Assembly: GCA_047606565.1 (NCBI GenBank)
Contig: JASGEH010000015.1
Span: forward strand, 1-8,030
Direction: 5' to 3'
Source of the DNA: Comamonas_F sp047606565
GTDB lineage: Bacteria; Pseudomonadota; Gammaproteobacteria; Burkholderiales; Burkholderiaceae_C
Length of the DNA: 8,030 nt
The notes under the pieces are model-generated. The model saw only the letters and a program-made list of their open reading frames with translations. It had not been told where the DNA came from and searched no databases. Positions 1 to 7,205 of the stretch are shown piece after piece. Each line of letters starts with the position of its first letter. Position 1 is the stretch's first letter. A program made the translations under genes and the position numbers.

Positions 1-39
1 TCGGTGACGGGATCGCCCGTCACGGCCGCAGCCGCCTGA
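1..39 (+). CDS. Possible 3' tail of an upstream gene (12 codons)
   Basis: The first reading frame is open from the window edge to a TGA at 37-39. It would give a C-terminal tail ending in a run of alanines. Most of its codons end in G or C, as expected for a gene of this GC-rich genome. Twelve codons are too few to identify a product. Frame 3 is also open, to a TGA at 118-120, so the assignment is tentative. The gene body would lie left of the window. Confidence 0.2.
   Translation, partial: SVTGSPVTAAAA
4..23. repeat. Perfect 8-bp inverted repeat with 4-base loop
   Basis: Bases 4-11 (GTGACGGG) and 16-23 (CCCGTCAC) are perfect reverse complements around an ATCG loop. The stem is GC-rich and would be stable in RNA. 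No T-run follows on either side, so it is not a classical intrinsic terminator. It overlaps the possible gene tail at 1-39. Confidence 0.5.
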
Positions 40-63
40 GCGGATCGACGCTCCCCCTCAGGC
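34..63. repeat. 7-bp inverted repeat at the possible gene end
   Basis: GCCTGAG at 34-40 pairs perfectly with CTCAGGC at 57-63 across a 16-base loop. The left arm contains the TGA at 37-39 that closes the possible upstream gene. A smaller nested dyad, GAGCG at 38-42 with CGCTC at 49-53, is an alternative fold. Position suggests a terminator-like structure, but there is no T-tract. Confidence 0.35.
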
Positions 64-127
64 TGGACGTGTCTAGGCTTGCGGGATTAGGGATGTCGGG
101 CAAGGGCGGGGTTTATTGATCGCTTAC

Positions 128-142
128 TCAATTTCTAATTGA
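128..142. promoter_or_regulatory. Operator-like inverted repeat upstream of the first MFS gene
   Basis: TCAATT at 128-133 and AATTGA at 137-142 form a perfect 6-bp dyad around TCT. It sits about 90 bases upstream of the MFS start at 233, at the left edge of the AT-rich region. A weak -10-like TCTAAT (134-139) lies inside it, but a convincing -35 at the right spacing is missing (GTTTAT at 111-116 is poor). It could bind a repressor. The rest of 143-232 shows no other clear signal, and no regulator gene is visible nearby. Confidence 0.25.
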
Positions 143-232
143 ACTCGCAAAATCATCACGCCAAAGCATCAAATCGCCCCCTCAACCGAATACTCGGTCT
201 CCTTTCCATCGCAGCCCCCAAGTCATCGGCAC

Positions 233-1459
233 ATGAATTTTGACATGAAAAATAGTTGGAAACCCGCCGTCTTTGCCGGATGCCTACTAGGAGCAACCCT
301 GGGACTCATCGAAGGCTTCTCCCTTTTCATCATACCCATTTCCAGCGAAACATCGATTGCACGCAATCACTTAACAACCCTCTACGCCGCGCATCTCTTA
401 TTCAGTGCCATCTTCTCACCACTTCTAGGCCAGGCAATCAACAAAATACCACCAAAAGGAGCAATTGCGACATCATTCACCCTTATATCCCTTGCCTTCC
501 TTTTATGCTCAAAAGCAAGCAACATTTACCACCTATACATCGCCTACACAGGCATTCTCGCCCCCGCATTCTCGCTATCCGTACTTACAGCGCATCACAT
601 TATTAATGCCCACTATACATCAAAAACCCGAGGCCGCGCATTTAGCATTGTGTACAGCTGCCTCGGTAGCATTGGCTTCATTCTATTGTCACTACAAGGA
701 AGCATGATTGACACATTCGGATGGAGGAACACCTATACCTTATCAAGCCTTCTATCGATATCCTTGATCCCTCTACTCATCAAGGCATCCTCTATCATTC
801 GATATCATATAAACCACATCAAAGAAACAACTTCCACTCACCATTCACCGCCCTCCAAAATCATCCGCCCTCCACTCAAAGTATGGTTTATATGCTTAGC
901 TGCATTTATAGCAAGTGCCGCCGATTTTCTATCCTTCCAGAACCTAGCACCACTATTGATTTCAAATGGCTCATCAACCTCATTAGCAGGATTCTCTCTC
1001 GGCATCATGGCTCTGGGATTCACAGCAGGACAAGTTATTTCAGGACCAATTTCCGACAAGTACACAAGAGAATTTTCATCCACTGTGGCCACCATTCTAT
1101 CCACCCTCAGCATCTGCATACTCATTGGAGAATTCCCCTCCCTCACCACTCCTGCTTGCTTTTTCCTTGGATTTGGCATTGGTGGCATCATCAGCAGTAG
1201 AGTTGCAGCAGGAGGAGATGTATCGGAGGGGAACCAATTAGGAAGTAATCTAGGAGTCATACAGTTTTTCAGCGCCATGGGAGCATCATTTGGCGTCTGG
1301 GTCGGAGGCTTCGTTTTCGGCATTAAAAACAATTACTCCAGTGTTTTCATAATCACCGCCATTTTTTCGGTCGCGTGGCTTATCCCATTATGGCTAGCCG
1401 CTCCAAGAAGACTTCAAAAGAGTCGCAGGATTTTTGATTCAGAATTCGAGAACAATTAA
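233..1459 (+). CDS. Major facilitator superfamily permease, substrate unknown
   Basis: This 408-residue protein has the length and layout of a 12-helix MFS transporter of the inner membrane. Hydrophobic segments lie roughly at residues 11-36, 49-66, 78-93, 100-122, 137-156, 168-185, 216-235, 247-265, 282-300, 305-325, 342-365 and 369-390, with a polar central loop at about 186-214. Recognisable MFS marks are the FGWRNTY turn before helix 6 and a G-x-x-x-G-P-I-S-D-K loop after helix 8. The overall look recalls monocarboxylate or oxalate-formate type carriers, but the substrate cannot be read. ATG 233 is the first start after an in-frame stop at 140-142. No good Shine-Dalgarno precedes it or the internal ATG at 245. 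Codon use is AT-rich and unlike the right half of the window, suggesting transfer. A GNAT gene follows after 44 bases, probably cotranscribed. Confidence 0.88.
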   Translation: MNFDMKNSWKPAVFAGCLLGATLGLIEGFSLFIIPISSETSIARNHLTTLYAAHLLFSAIFSPLLGQAINKIPPKGAIATSFTLISLAFLLCSKASNIYHLYIAYTGILAPAFSLSVLTAHHIINAHYTSKTRGRAFSIVYSCLGSIGFILLSLQGSMIDTFGWRNTYTLSSLLSISLIPLLIKASSIIRYHINHIKETTSTHHSPPSKIIRPPLKVWFICLAAFIASAADFLSFQNLAPLLISNGSSTSLAGFSLGIMALGFTAGQVISGPISDKYTREFSSTVATILSTLSICILIGEFPSLTTPACFFLGFGIGGIISSRVAAGGDVSEGNQLGSNLGVIQFFSAMGASFGVWVGGFVFGIKNNYSSVFIITAIFSVAWLIPLWLAAPRRLQKSRRIFDSEFENN

Positions 1460-1503
1460 CCTCGAAGCACCATGGAAATTAACCCCAAAAATAAAGGCCT
1501 ACA

Positions 1504-1965
1504 ATGCAAGCTGCCATCCAACCCATTCAATTGGAAGACCCGAGATTCTTAGAAATTCTTCAGAAATCCGATGATTATCTGCAAAGCCTATATCCACCTG
1601 AGAGCAACCACCTAGAAACACCTCTGACTTTGCACCAAGCAGGCGCCATCTGCCTAGGTCTATACATCAATAACGAACTAGCAAGTTGCGGGTGCGTAAA
1701 GGTTCTAACCAACGACAACATCTATGGCGAAGTCAAAAGAGTATTCACTCTGGAGAAACATCGCGGGAAGGGGTTCGCCAAAGAAGTGATAAAAGCGCTG
1801 GAATATCAGCTGCGTGCCAGAACCATCTCCTTGGTTCGGCTCGAAACCGGCATCTGGCAACCTGCTGCTCTCGCAATGTACGCCGCGCTTGGCTACCGCA
1901 ACCGGCCACCTTTCGGTGACTATTCCGAAGACCCTTTGAGCGTGTTCATGGAAAAAGCGCTGTAG
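1504..1965 (+). CDS. GNAT family N-acetyltransferase
   Basis: This is a 153-residue, single-domain, cytoplasmic acetyltransferase of the GCN5-related fold, which moves an acetyl group from acetyl-CoA to an amine. The acetyl-CoA pyrophosphate loop is visible as HRGKGFA (residues 86-92), preceded by the VKRVFTL strand. The C-terminal part has LETGIWQP (113-120), then a helix with MYAALGYR (125-132) and the FGDY plus DPLSVFMEK ending typical of one bacterial GNAT subfamily. The acceptor is unknown; small molecules, antibiotics and protein N-termini are all possible. The start ATG has an AAAGG about seven bases upstream. The gene follows the MFS permease by 44 bases with no terminator between, so a shared transcript is likely. 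The 5' half is AT-rich (26 of 60 GC at 1561-1620) while the end reaches 39 of 60 (1861-1920). Confidence 0.88.
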   Translation: MQAAIQPIQLEDPRFLEILQKSDDYLQSLYPPESNHLETPLTLHQAGAICLGLYINNELASCGCVKVLTNDNIYGEVKRVFTLEKHRGKGFAKEVIKALEYQLRARTISLVRLETGIWQPAALAMYAALGYRNRPPFGDYSEDPLSVFMEKAL

Positions 1966-2115
1966 CCACGCCACCCACGCCTCACTGCACCCGAAAATTC
2001 CTGAACGCCTTCAGCACGCCAAGTAAACCGGCTCGTCCAAGCTGGCGCTGCAACCGCTTCATGATGAACGAGTCCGAATCGCAGCGAGCGTCAAATCGTG
2101 GCTCACGGATGCTCA

Positions 2116-2133
2116 TAGACCCGCTCGGGTCTA
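2116..2133 (-). terminator. Perfect 8-bp hairpin after the Bug gene, probable terminator
   Basis: TAGACCCG at 2116-2123 and CGGGTCTA at 2126-2133 are exact reverse complements, separated by two bases (a four-base loop if the inner pair opens). It starts 17 bases past the Bug-gene stop on the minus strand. No U-run follows on that strand, so termination would be Rho-assisted, or the hairpin protects the 3' end. The GNAT gene ends about 150 bases away on the other strand, so it could also end that transcript. The rest of 1966-2150 shows no gene I can support. Confidence 0.5.
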
Positions 2134-2150
2134 CGGAATGGAAGCCTATT

Positions 2151-3161
2151 TCATTTCTCTTGCATGTTCGCGGCCTTGACGATCTCGCCCAGGCGCTTGC
2201 GCTCTTCGGTGACGAAGCGCTGGAAGTCGGCGCGCGTGCCGCCCACGGGCTCGATGCCCAGGTCATTGAGTTTCTTGACCGTGGCCGGGGCCTTCATCGC
2301 GGCATCGACGGCGGCGGCCACGCGGTCCATGATCTCGGGCGGCGTTCCGCGCGGCGCATGGATGCCCGCCCAGTGGGCGATCATCACGTCGGGAAAGCCC
2401 TGCTCGATGGCTGTCGGCAGTTGCGGATAGACCGCGAGGCGCTTGGACCAGGTGGTGGCCAGGCCCTTGAACTTGCCGTCGGCCATCATGTGCGGCAGCG
2501 CGATGATGCTGGCCTCGGACGTGCCCTGCACCTGCCCGCCCATCACGGCCGTGGTGCTTTCGGAGCCGCTCTTGTAGGGGATGGGCTGGAGCTTGGCGCC
2601 GTACTTGACGTTGAGCATCTCGGCGACGAAGTGCGGCGTGCTGCCCGTGCCGGCGGTGGCGAAGTTGAAGCCCTCGCCCTTCCTGGACGCTTCGACGAAC
2701 TCGCGCAGGTTGCTGTACGGCGCGGCGTGCGGCACCACGATCACCGAGGGCGCCAGGCCGATCATCGCCACCGGCACCAGATCATCGTCCTTGAACGGCA
2801 GGGACTTCTTGATCATGCTGTTGGAGATGACACCCGCCGCGCTGATGAGGAAGGTGTGGCCGTCGGGCTGGCTTTTGGCCACGATGTCCGCGCCGACCGA
2901 TCCGCCCGCGCCCGGGCGGTTCTCCACGATGATGGTCTGGCCGAGCGTCTGGCCCGCCCCTTCGGCCGCCGCGCGCGCCATCAGGTCGTTGGCGCCGCCC
3001 GCCGAAAACGGGACGATGAAACGGATCGGCTTGGCGGGCCAGGGCTGCTGCGCCCGGGCGGCGGGCGAGGCCGCGGCGCCGATGGCTGCCGCGCCCAGGG
3101 TCAGCAGCAGGCGACGGCGGATCGCCGTTTGGCGTGTGTTCATGTTGTCTCCTTTGTTCAT
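2151..3161 (-). CDS. Bug/TctC family tripartite tricarboxylate transporter substrate-binding protein
   Basis: This is a periplasmic solute-binding protein of 336 residues (330 from the second start), normal for the Bug family, whose members bind carboxylates and related small molecules. The N-terminus has an arginine-rich stretch IRRRLLL, a hydrophobic core and an A-R-A cleavage site at about residues 35-37, so it is exported; the RRxLL pattern is Tat-like. The mature protein begins with the family's WPAKPIRFIVPFSAGG (41-56) and has the NRPGAGGSVGADIVAKSQPDG segment (81-101). The ligand cannot be read. No TctA or TctB membrane subunits are visible here, so it is an orphan, as is common in Burkholderiales. 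Two in-frame ATGs, at 3159-3161 and 3141-3143, each follow an identical AGGAGA. The inner one gives the more typical signal peptide. The gene lies 165 bases downstream of the MFS_3 gene. Confidence 0.93.
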   Translation of the reverse strand: MNKGDNMNTRQTAIRRRLLLTLGAAAIGAAASPAARAQQPWPAKPIRFIVPFSAGGANDLMARAAAEGAGQTLGQTIIVENRPGAGGSVGADIVAKSQPDGHTFLISAAGVISNSMIKKSLPFKDDDLVPVAMIGLAPSVIVVPHAAPYSNLREFVEASRKGEGFNFATAGTGSTPHFVAEMLNVKYGAKLQPIPYKSGSESTTAVMGGQVQGTSEASIIALPHMMADGKFKGLATTWSKRLAVYPQLPTAIEQGFPDVMIAHWAGIHAPRGTPPEIMDRVAAAVDAAMKAPATVKKLNDLGIEPVGGTRADFQRFVTEERKRLGEIVKAANMQEK

Positions 3162-3172
3162 GTTGTCTCCTT
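3137..3172 (-). repeat. Perfect 18-bp tandem duplication of ribosome binding site and start codon
   Basis: TGTTCATGTTGTCTCCTT occurs at 3137-3154 and again at 3155-3172 with no mismatch. Read on the coding (minus) strand, each copy is an AAGGAGA Shine-Dalgarno, a short spacer, ATG and AAC. Because the unit is 18 bases, the two starts are in frame and the outer one adds six residues (MNKGDN) to the Bug precursor. Both starts have the same ribosome-binding context, so the true start cannot be settled from the sequence. A slippage or unequal-crossover duplication is the simplest origin. Confidence 0.95.
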
Positions 3173-3326
3173 GAAGGGCAGACCAGTCGGGTGCATCGCA
3201 ACATGCCGCGCGGCACGCGCACCCCGCCTTGCATGAGGATACGCGCGCTGCGGCCCATCAGCGCCGGAGTCTGGCGCCTCAGGATTTTTTGTCGCCGGGC
3301 CAACCCAAGACAGATGGAGCGGTCCG

Positions 3327-4568
3327 TCAGACAGCAATACGCCGATACCGTTTGACTCCCATCAAGACAAGGGCCCAGATCGTGAGCAAGAACGCCATCG
3401 ACAGCAAAGCGAACTGGGGGCTGGTCCATCGGCTGATGGCGCCCGCGACAGTGTTTCCCACCGGGGTCATGCCGCCAAAACAGAGGATGTAAAGACTGCT
3501 GACTCGACCCCGATACGCGGGCGCAACCCGTTGCTGCAGGTAAGAGTTGGCGAGGGAGAAAAACAAGATGTTCGCCGCGCCCAATCCCACCATGGACAAC
3601 ACCAAAAGGTTGAACCATGGAAGCAACGCCAGCCCCAGGAGACATGCTGCCGTCAGAAATGGCAACACGGCCATGGAAGACCACTCCCGCCCCTTCAACC
3701 CCGAGCCAGCCACATACAGTGCGGCCATCAACCCACCGGACCCGAGACCGGACAGCATGACACCATATCCGCCCGCCAAGACCCCAAACTTGGAACTCAG
3801 CAAGGGTGGCAACAAGACTGAGAAATTAAAGGCAAAAATCCCCATTCCCGCCACCAGCACCAACGTCACCCCTATATTAACTTCCGTTCTGGCATAAAAA
3901 ATCCCGTCCATCATGGCCGAGATGATGCTGCCCACCGTCTTTCCGGTCAATGAATTCGGCACACGCGGCATCCCATACAGCAGCCAAATCATCAGAGGCA
4001 AAGAACTCATGGCATTGAGGCTGATCGCCACATCGATTCCATAAGCAGCGATCACGATGCCCGCGACCGCTGGCCCCACGATTCGAGAGAAATTAAAGAT
4101 GATGAACCCGATCGAGGTCGCACTATGAATATCCTCCTTCTTCACCAGATCGACCACCAGGGCCGAACGTACCGAAGCATCCAACGCCGTTGCCACGCCA
4201 GACAGCAGAGCCACCAGCAACACCCATGGATAAGAAACGAATTCAAGATGCACGGAAAGCGCCAATAGCAGCGAAGTGACGGCTATCGTGCCTTGTGTCA
4301 AAAGCATCAACCACCGCCGTTCCAACCGATCGGTGAGCGCTCCCGCAAACAGTGAAAAGAATGTGGTCGGCAAGGCTTGAGCCGCTCCGACCCAGCCGAC
4401 CAGCAGAGGATCACCAGTCAGCTTGTACACCAGCCAAGGGATGCTGATCGTCTGCCCCCAAGCGCCGATCGCTGAAATCAATTGGGCGAAAAAATATCTT
4501 CGATAATTCAAATGCCGCAGCGCCGGATACTGTAAATATATAATTTGCATCAAAATATAATAACCCAC
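3327..4568 (-). CDS. MFS transporter of the MFS_3 (EntS-like) type
   Basis: A 413-residue inner-membrane transporter, about the usual size for this family. The N-terminus reads PALRHLNYRRYFFAQLIS (residues 15-32) followed by IGAWGQTISIPWLVYKLTG, characteristic of the MFS_3 group that includes the enterobactin exporter EntS and other putative efflux proteins. The loop after helix 2 has the classical MFS motif GALTDRLERR (76-85). Near the end, AYRGRVSSLYIL then GMTPVGNTVAGAISRW is also typical. Export of a small hydrophobic compound or siderophore is a family-based guess. The start at 4568 is GTG; an internal ATG at 4550 is the alternative. A purine-rich AAGGTGGGTGAG lies 10-20 bases upstream of the GTG. 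GC is lower than in the genes to the right (25 of 60 at 4081-4140), suggesting recent acquisition. The Bug gene follows on the same strand. Confidence 0.88.
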   Translation of the reverse strand: MGYYILMQIIYLQYPALRHLNYRRYFFAQLISAIGAWGQTISIPWLVYKLTGDPLLVGWVGAAQALPTTFFSLFAGALTDRLERRWLMLLTQGTIAVTSLLLALSVHLEFVSYPWVLLVALLSGVATALDASVRSALVVDLVKKEDIHSATSIGFIIFNFSRIVGPAVAGIVIAAYGIDVAISLNAMSSLPLMIWLLYGMPRVPNSLTGKTVGSIISAMMDGIFYARTEVNIGVTLVLVAGMGIFAFNFSVLLPPLLSSKFGVLAGGYGVMLSGLGSGGLMAALYVAGSGLKGREWSSMAVLPFLTAACLLGLALLPWFNLLVLSMVGLGAANILFFSLANSYLQQRVAPAYRGRVSSLYILCFGGMTPVGNTVAGAISRWTSPQFALLSMAFLLTIWALVLMGVKRYRRIAV

Positions 4569-4689
4569 ATGGAATTATCTCACCCACCTTTCTGAGGCAA
4601 AAGCACAATAAAATCATTTGCATAGATCACCCCCATCCTCAAGGCATACTTACAATTCAGATAAAGTACCTCATGAAACGAAGCCGGCC

Positions 4690-4711
4690 ATCAAGCCGCA
4701 AGATGCTTGAT
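4690..4711. repeat. 7-bp perfect inverted repeat (left dyad of a pair)
   Basis: ATCAAGC at 4690-4696 and GCTTGAT at 4705-4711 are exact reverse complements around an 8-base loop. Flanking GGCC at 4686-4689 can also pair with GGCC at 4717-4720 across a small bulge, extending the stem at the expense of the neighbouring dyad. The role is unknown: operator, terminator remnant or repeat element. Confidence 0.5.
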
Positions 4712-4716
4712 CGATC

Positions 4717-4734
4717 GGCCTTCCCCAGAAGGCC
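4717..4734. repeat. 7-bp perfect inverted repeat (right dyad of a pair)
   Basis: GGCCTTC at 4717-4723 and GAAGGCC at 4728-4734 are exact reverse complements with a CCCA loop. It follows the left dyad after five bases. There is only ATTTG downstream on the plus strand, so it is not a clear intrinsic terminator, and no gene ends immediately before it on either strand. Confidence 0.5.
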
Positions 4735-4870
4735 AGCGATTTGAGGGCAGCGTCGGTTGGACCCATGCGGACCTCACGACCCACACGCACCGCCGCCCAC
4801 CTGACAATTCCTTGCAGAATCCAGCGCTGCCACGGAAACCAGCCTGACCGCGCTTTGGCATGATCGGGCC

Positions 4871-5653
4871 ATGCTTCTTTCCCGTTTCCCCTGCCCCGCG
4901 CCGGCCGGGCTGGTGCTGGTAGCCGTGCTGCTGGCCAGCTGCGGCACCAGCGTCGCGCCGCAGCGCCAAGTCCAGGGCGACCCGTTCAGCGAGTCGCAAC
5001 TGGTGCAGACCGGCATGAACCGCTTCGCCAACATCACCATGCGCGACAACCTCGCCAGCCTGGCGCTGCTGCTCGACAAGCTCTACCTGCGCAACCCCGG
5101 CATGTGGCGCGCCGCCGGCGCCGCCAGCCCCGAGGCCGCGCGCGAGGGCGTGATGCGGGCCATCCAGGGCGGCGCGCCCTTTCCCAGCTTTCCGGGCGTC
5201 CCTGGCGGCAGCGTGCCCCAGCGCGGCGTGGAGGCCATCCGCCTGGCCTTCGCGCCGGTGTACGACGGCGACCGCGCCGGCCTGCTGGTCTATGGCCTGG
5301 GCACCATGCTGGTCCAGGCCTACGACGGGCGCGTGGCGCTGAACATCATCAACGGACTGGATGCGCAGAAGGTGGCCAATGCGGCCCACAACGTCACCGT
5401 GGCGGCCTGGCTGCTGAGCAGCCGCCAGGACGCGCGGGGCCGGCCGCTGCTGCTGGCCGACGACATCACGCCCGAGGCGCGCAACCTGTCCTTCGCGCGC
5501 GAGTTCGGCAAGATCATCGGCCGCCTCGACACCCTGGCCGCCGTCGCCGACGAGAAGATCCGCCGCAGCGTGATCGACTACGCCCAGGGCCTGGTGGCCG
5601 GGCCCTTGCTGCAGTTCCTGCCGGTGGATGCGGTGGCGGGGGCGGTGCCTTAG
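4871..5653 (+). CDS. Predicted lipoprotein of unknown function
   Basis: This 260-residue protein begins with a short positive N-terminus, a hydrophobic stretch and a lipobox LASC with the acceptor cysteine at residue 24, so it should be lipidated and anchored in the periplasm-facing membrane. No catalytic motif or named domain is recognisable. The mature part looks mainly helical, with segments such as GDPFSESQLVQTGMNRFANI (37-56), LASLALLLDKLY (61-72) and a conserved-looking REFGKIIGRLDTLAAVADEK region (210-229). I associate proteins of this look with Comamonadaceae genomes, where they are left as hypothetical; this is recollection, not a search. ATG 4871 is the only sensible start for the signal peptide, though no strong Shine-Dalgarno is seen. 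Codon use is strongly GC-rich, as in a resident gene. It converges on aspA with 13 bases between the stops. Confidence 0.85.
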   Translation: MLLSRFPCPAPAGLVLVAVLLASCGTSVAPQRQVQGDPFSESQLVQTGMNRFANITMRDNLASLALLLDKLYLRNPGMWRAAGAASPEAAREGVMRAIQGGAPFPSFPGVPGGSVPQRGVEAIRLAFAPVYDGDRAGLLVYGLGTMLVQAYDGRVALNIINGLDAQKVANAAHNVTVAAWLLSSRQDARGRPLLLADDITPEARNLSFAREFGKIIGRLDTLAAVADEKIRRSVIDYAQGLVAGPLLQFLPVDAVAGAVP

Positions 5654-5666
5654 CCTGCGAACCTGT

Positions 5667-7103
<1,437 letters not shown>

Positions 7104-7110
7104 GGTGTTG

Positions 7111-7115
7111 CTCCT
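7111..7115 (-). promoter_or_regulatory. Ribosome binding site of aspA
   Basis: On the minus strand AGGAG lies seven bases before the ATG at 7101-7103. Strength and spacing fix the aspA start. Confidence 0.8.
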
Positions 7116-7157
7116 GGAAAAGAGACCTTGCGGCGGATGGCGATGGAAGCGATCCCT

Positions 7158-7182
7158 CGGGCGGACGAAGACGGGCCGCCCG
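7158..7182. repeat. Intercistronic 7-bp GC hairpin between symporter and aspA genes
   Basis: CGGGCGG at 7158-7164 and CCGCCCG at 7176-7182 are perfect reverse complements with an 11-base loop. The hairpin starts 23 bases after the symporter stop in transcript direction and lies about 55 bases before the aspA start. No U-run follows. It could be a weak terminator or an mRNA-stability element that uncouples the levels of the two genes. Confidence 0.4.
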
Positions 7183-7205
7183 GAGGATGCGCTGGCGCGG
7201 CGGGC

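Larger units (their letters stand above)
4569..4870. other. Divergent intergenic region between MFS_3 and lipoprotein genes
   Basis: These 302 bases separate two divergently transcribed genes and must hold both promoters. The left half (to about 4680) is AT-rich and the right half returns to GC-rich sequence, so a composition border falls near 4680-4690. The octamer ATTTGCAT occurs twice (4543-4550, just inside the MFS gene, and 4616-4623). A weak Fur-box-like 19-mer lies at 4603-4621. Two strong dyads lie at 4690-4734. For the lipoprotein, CTGACA at 4801-4806 is -35-like but no good -10 follows. I see no small gene here. Confidence 0.6.

Noticed and set aside
1472..1552. A 26-codon plus-strand frame across the GNAT start that could be a leader peptide.
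   Set aside because: There is no ribosome binding site and it overlaps the start of a clear gene in another frame without features of an attenuator.
1982..2116. A 44-codon minus-strand reading frame starting at ATG 2114-2116, rich in arginine and leucine.
   Set aside because: It starts inside the end of the terminator-like hairpin, has no Shine-Dalgarno and matches no family I know. It is more likely chance in GC-rich sequence, though a gene remnant cannot be excluded.
3204..3215. 12-bp palindrome TGCCGCGCGGCA upstream of the Bug gene, possibly an operator.
   Set aside because: It is composed almost wholly of G and C in GC-rich DNA, where such palindromes are common by chance; no promoter elements surround it.
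2061..3236. A 391-codon plus-strand reading frame opposite the Bug gene.
   Set aside because: The Bug protein on the other strand has a signal peptide, family motifs and a strong ribosome binding site. The plus-strand product is rich in Arg, Gly and His, as expected for the shadow of a GC-rich gene.
3261..3291. GCGCC-loop-GGCGC hairpin followed by six T on the plus strand, resembling an intrinsic terminator.
   Set aside because: The stem is only five pairs, the T-run starts several bases after it, and no plus-strand gene ends upstream. In the minus-strand direction, where the MFS_3 gene ends, there is no U-run after the stem.
4411..4623. A 70-codon minus-strand frame starting at the second ATTTGCAT octamer.
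   Set aside because: Most of it is the N-terminal part of the MFS_3 gene read in the wrong frame.
4691..5389. A 232-codon minus-strand frame opposite the lipoprotein gene.
   Set aside because: It is alanine-, histidine- and glutamine-rich with no motif, while the plus-strand frame has a proper lipoprotein signal.
5654..5666. Possible shared terminator between lipoprotein and aspA genes.
   Set aside because: Only 13 bases separate the stops and I find only 4-bp dyads and no T-runs there.
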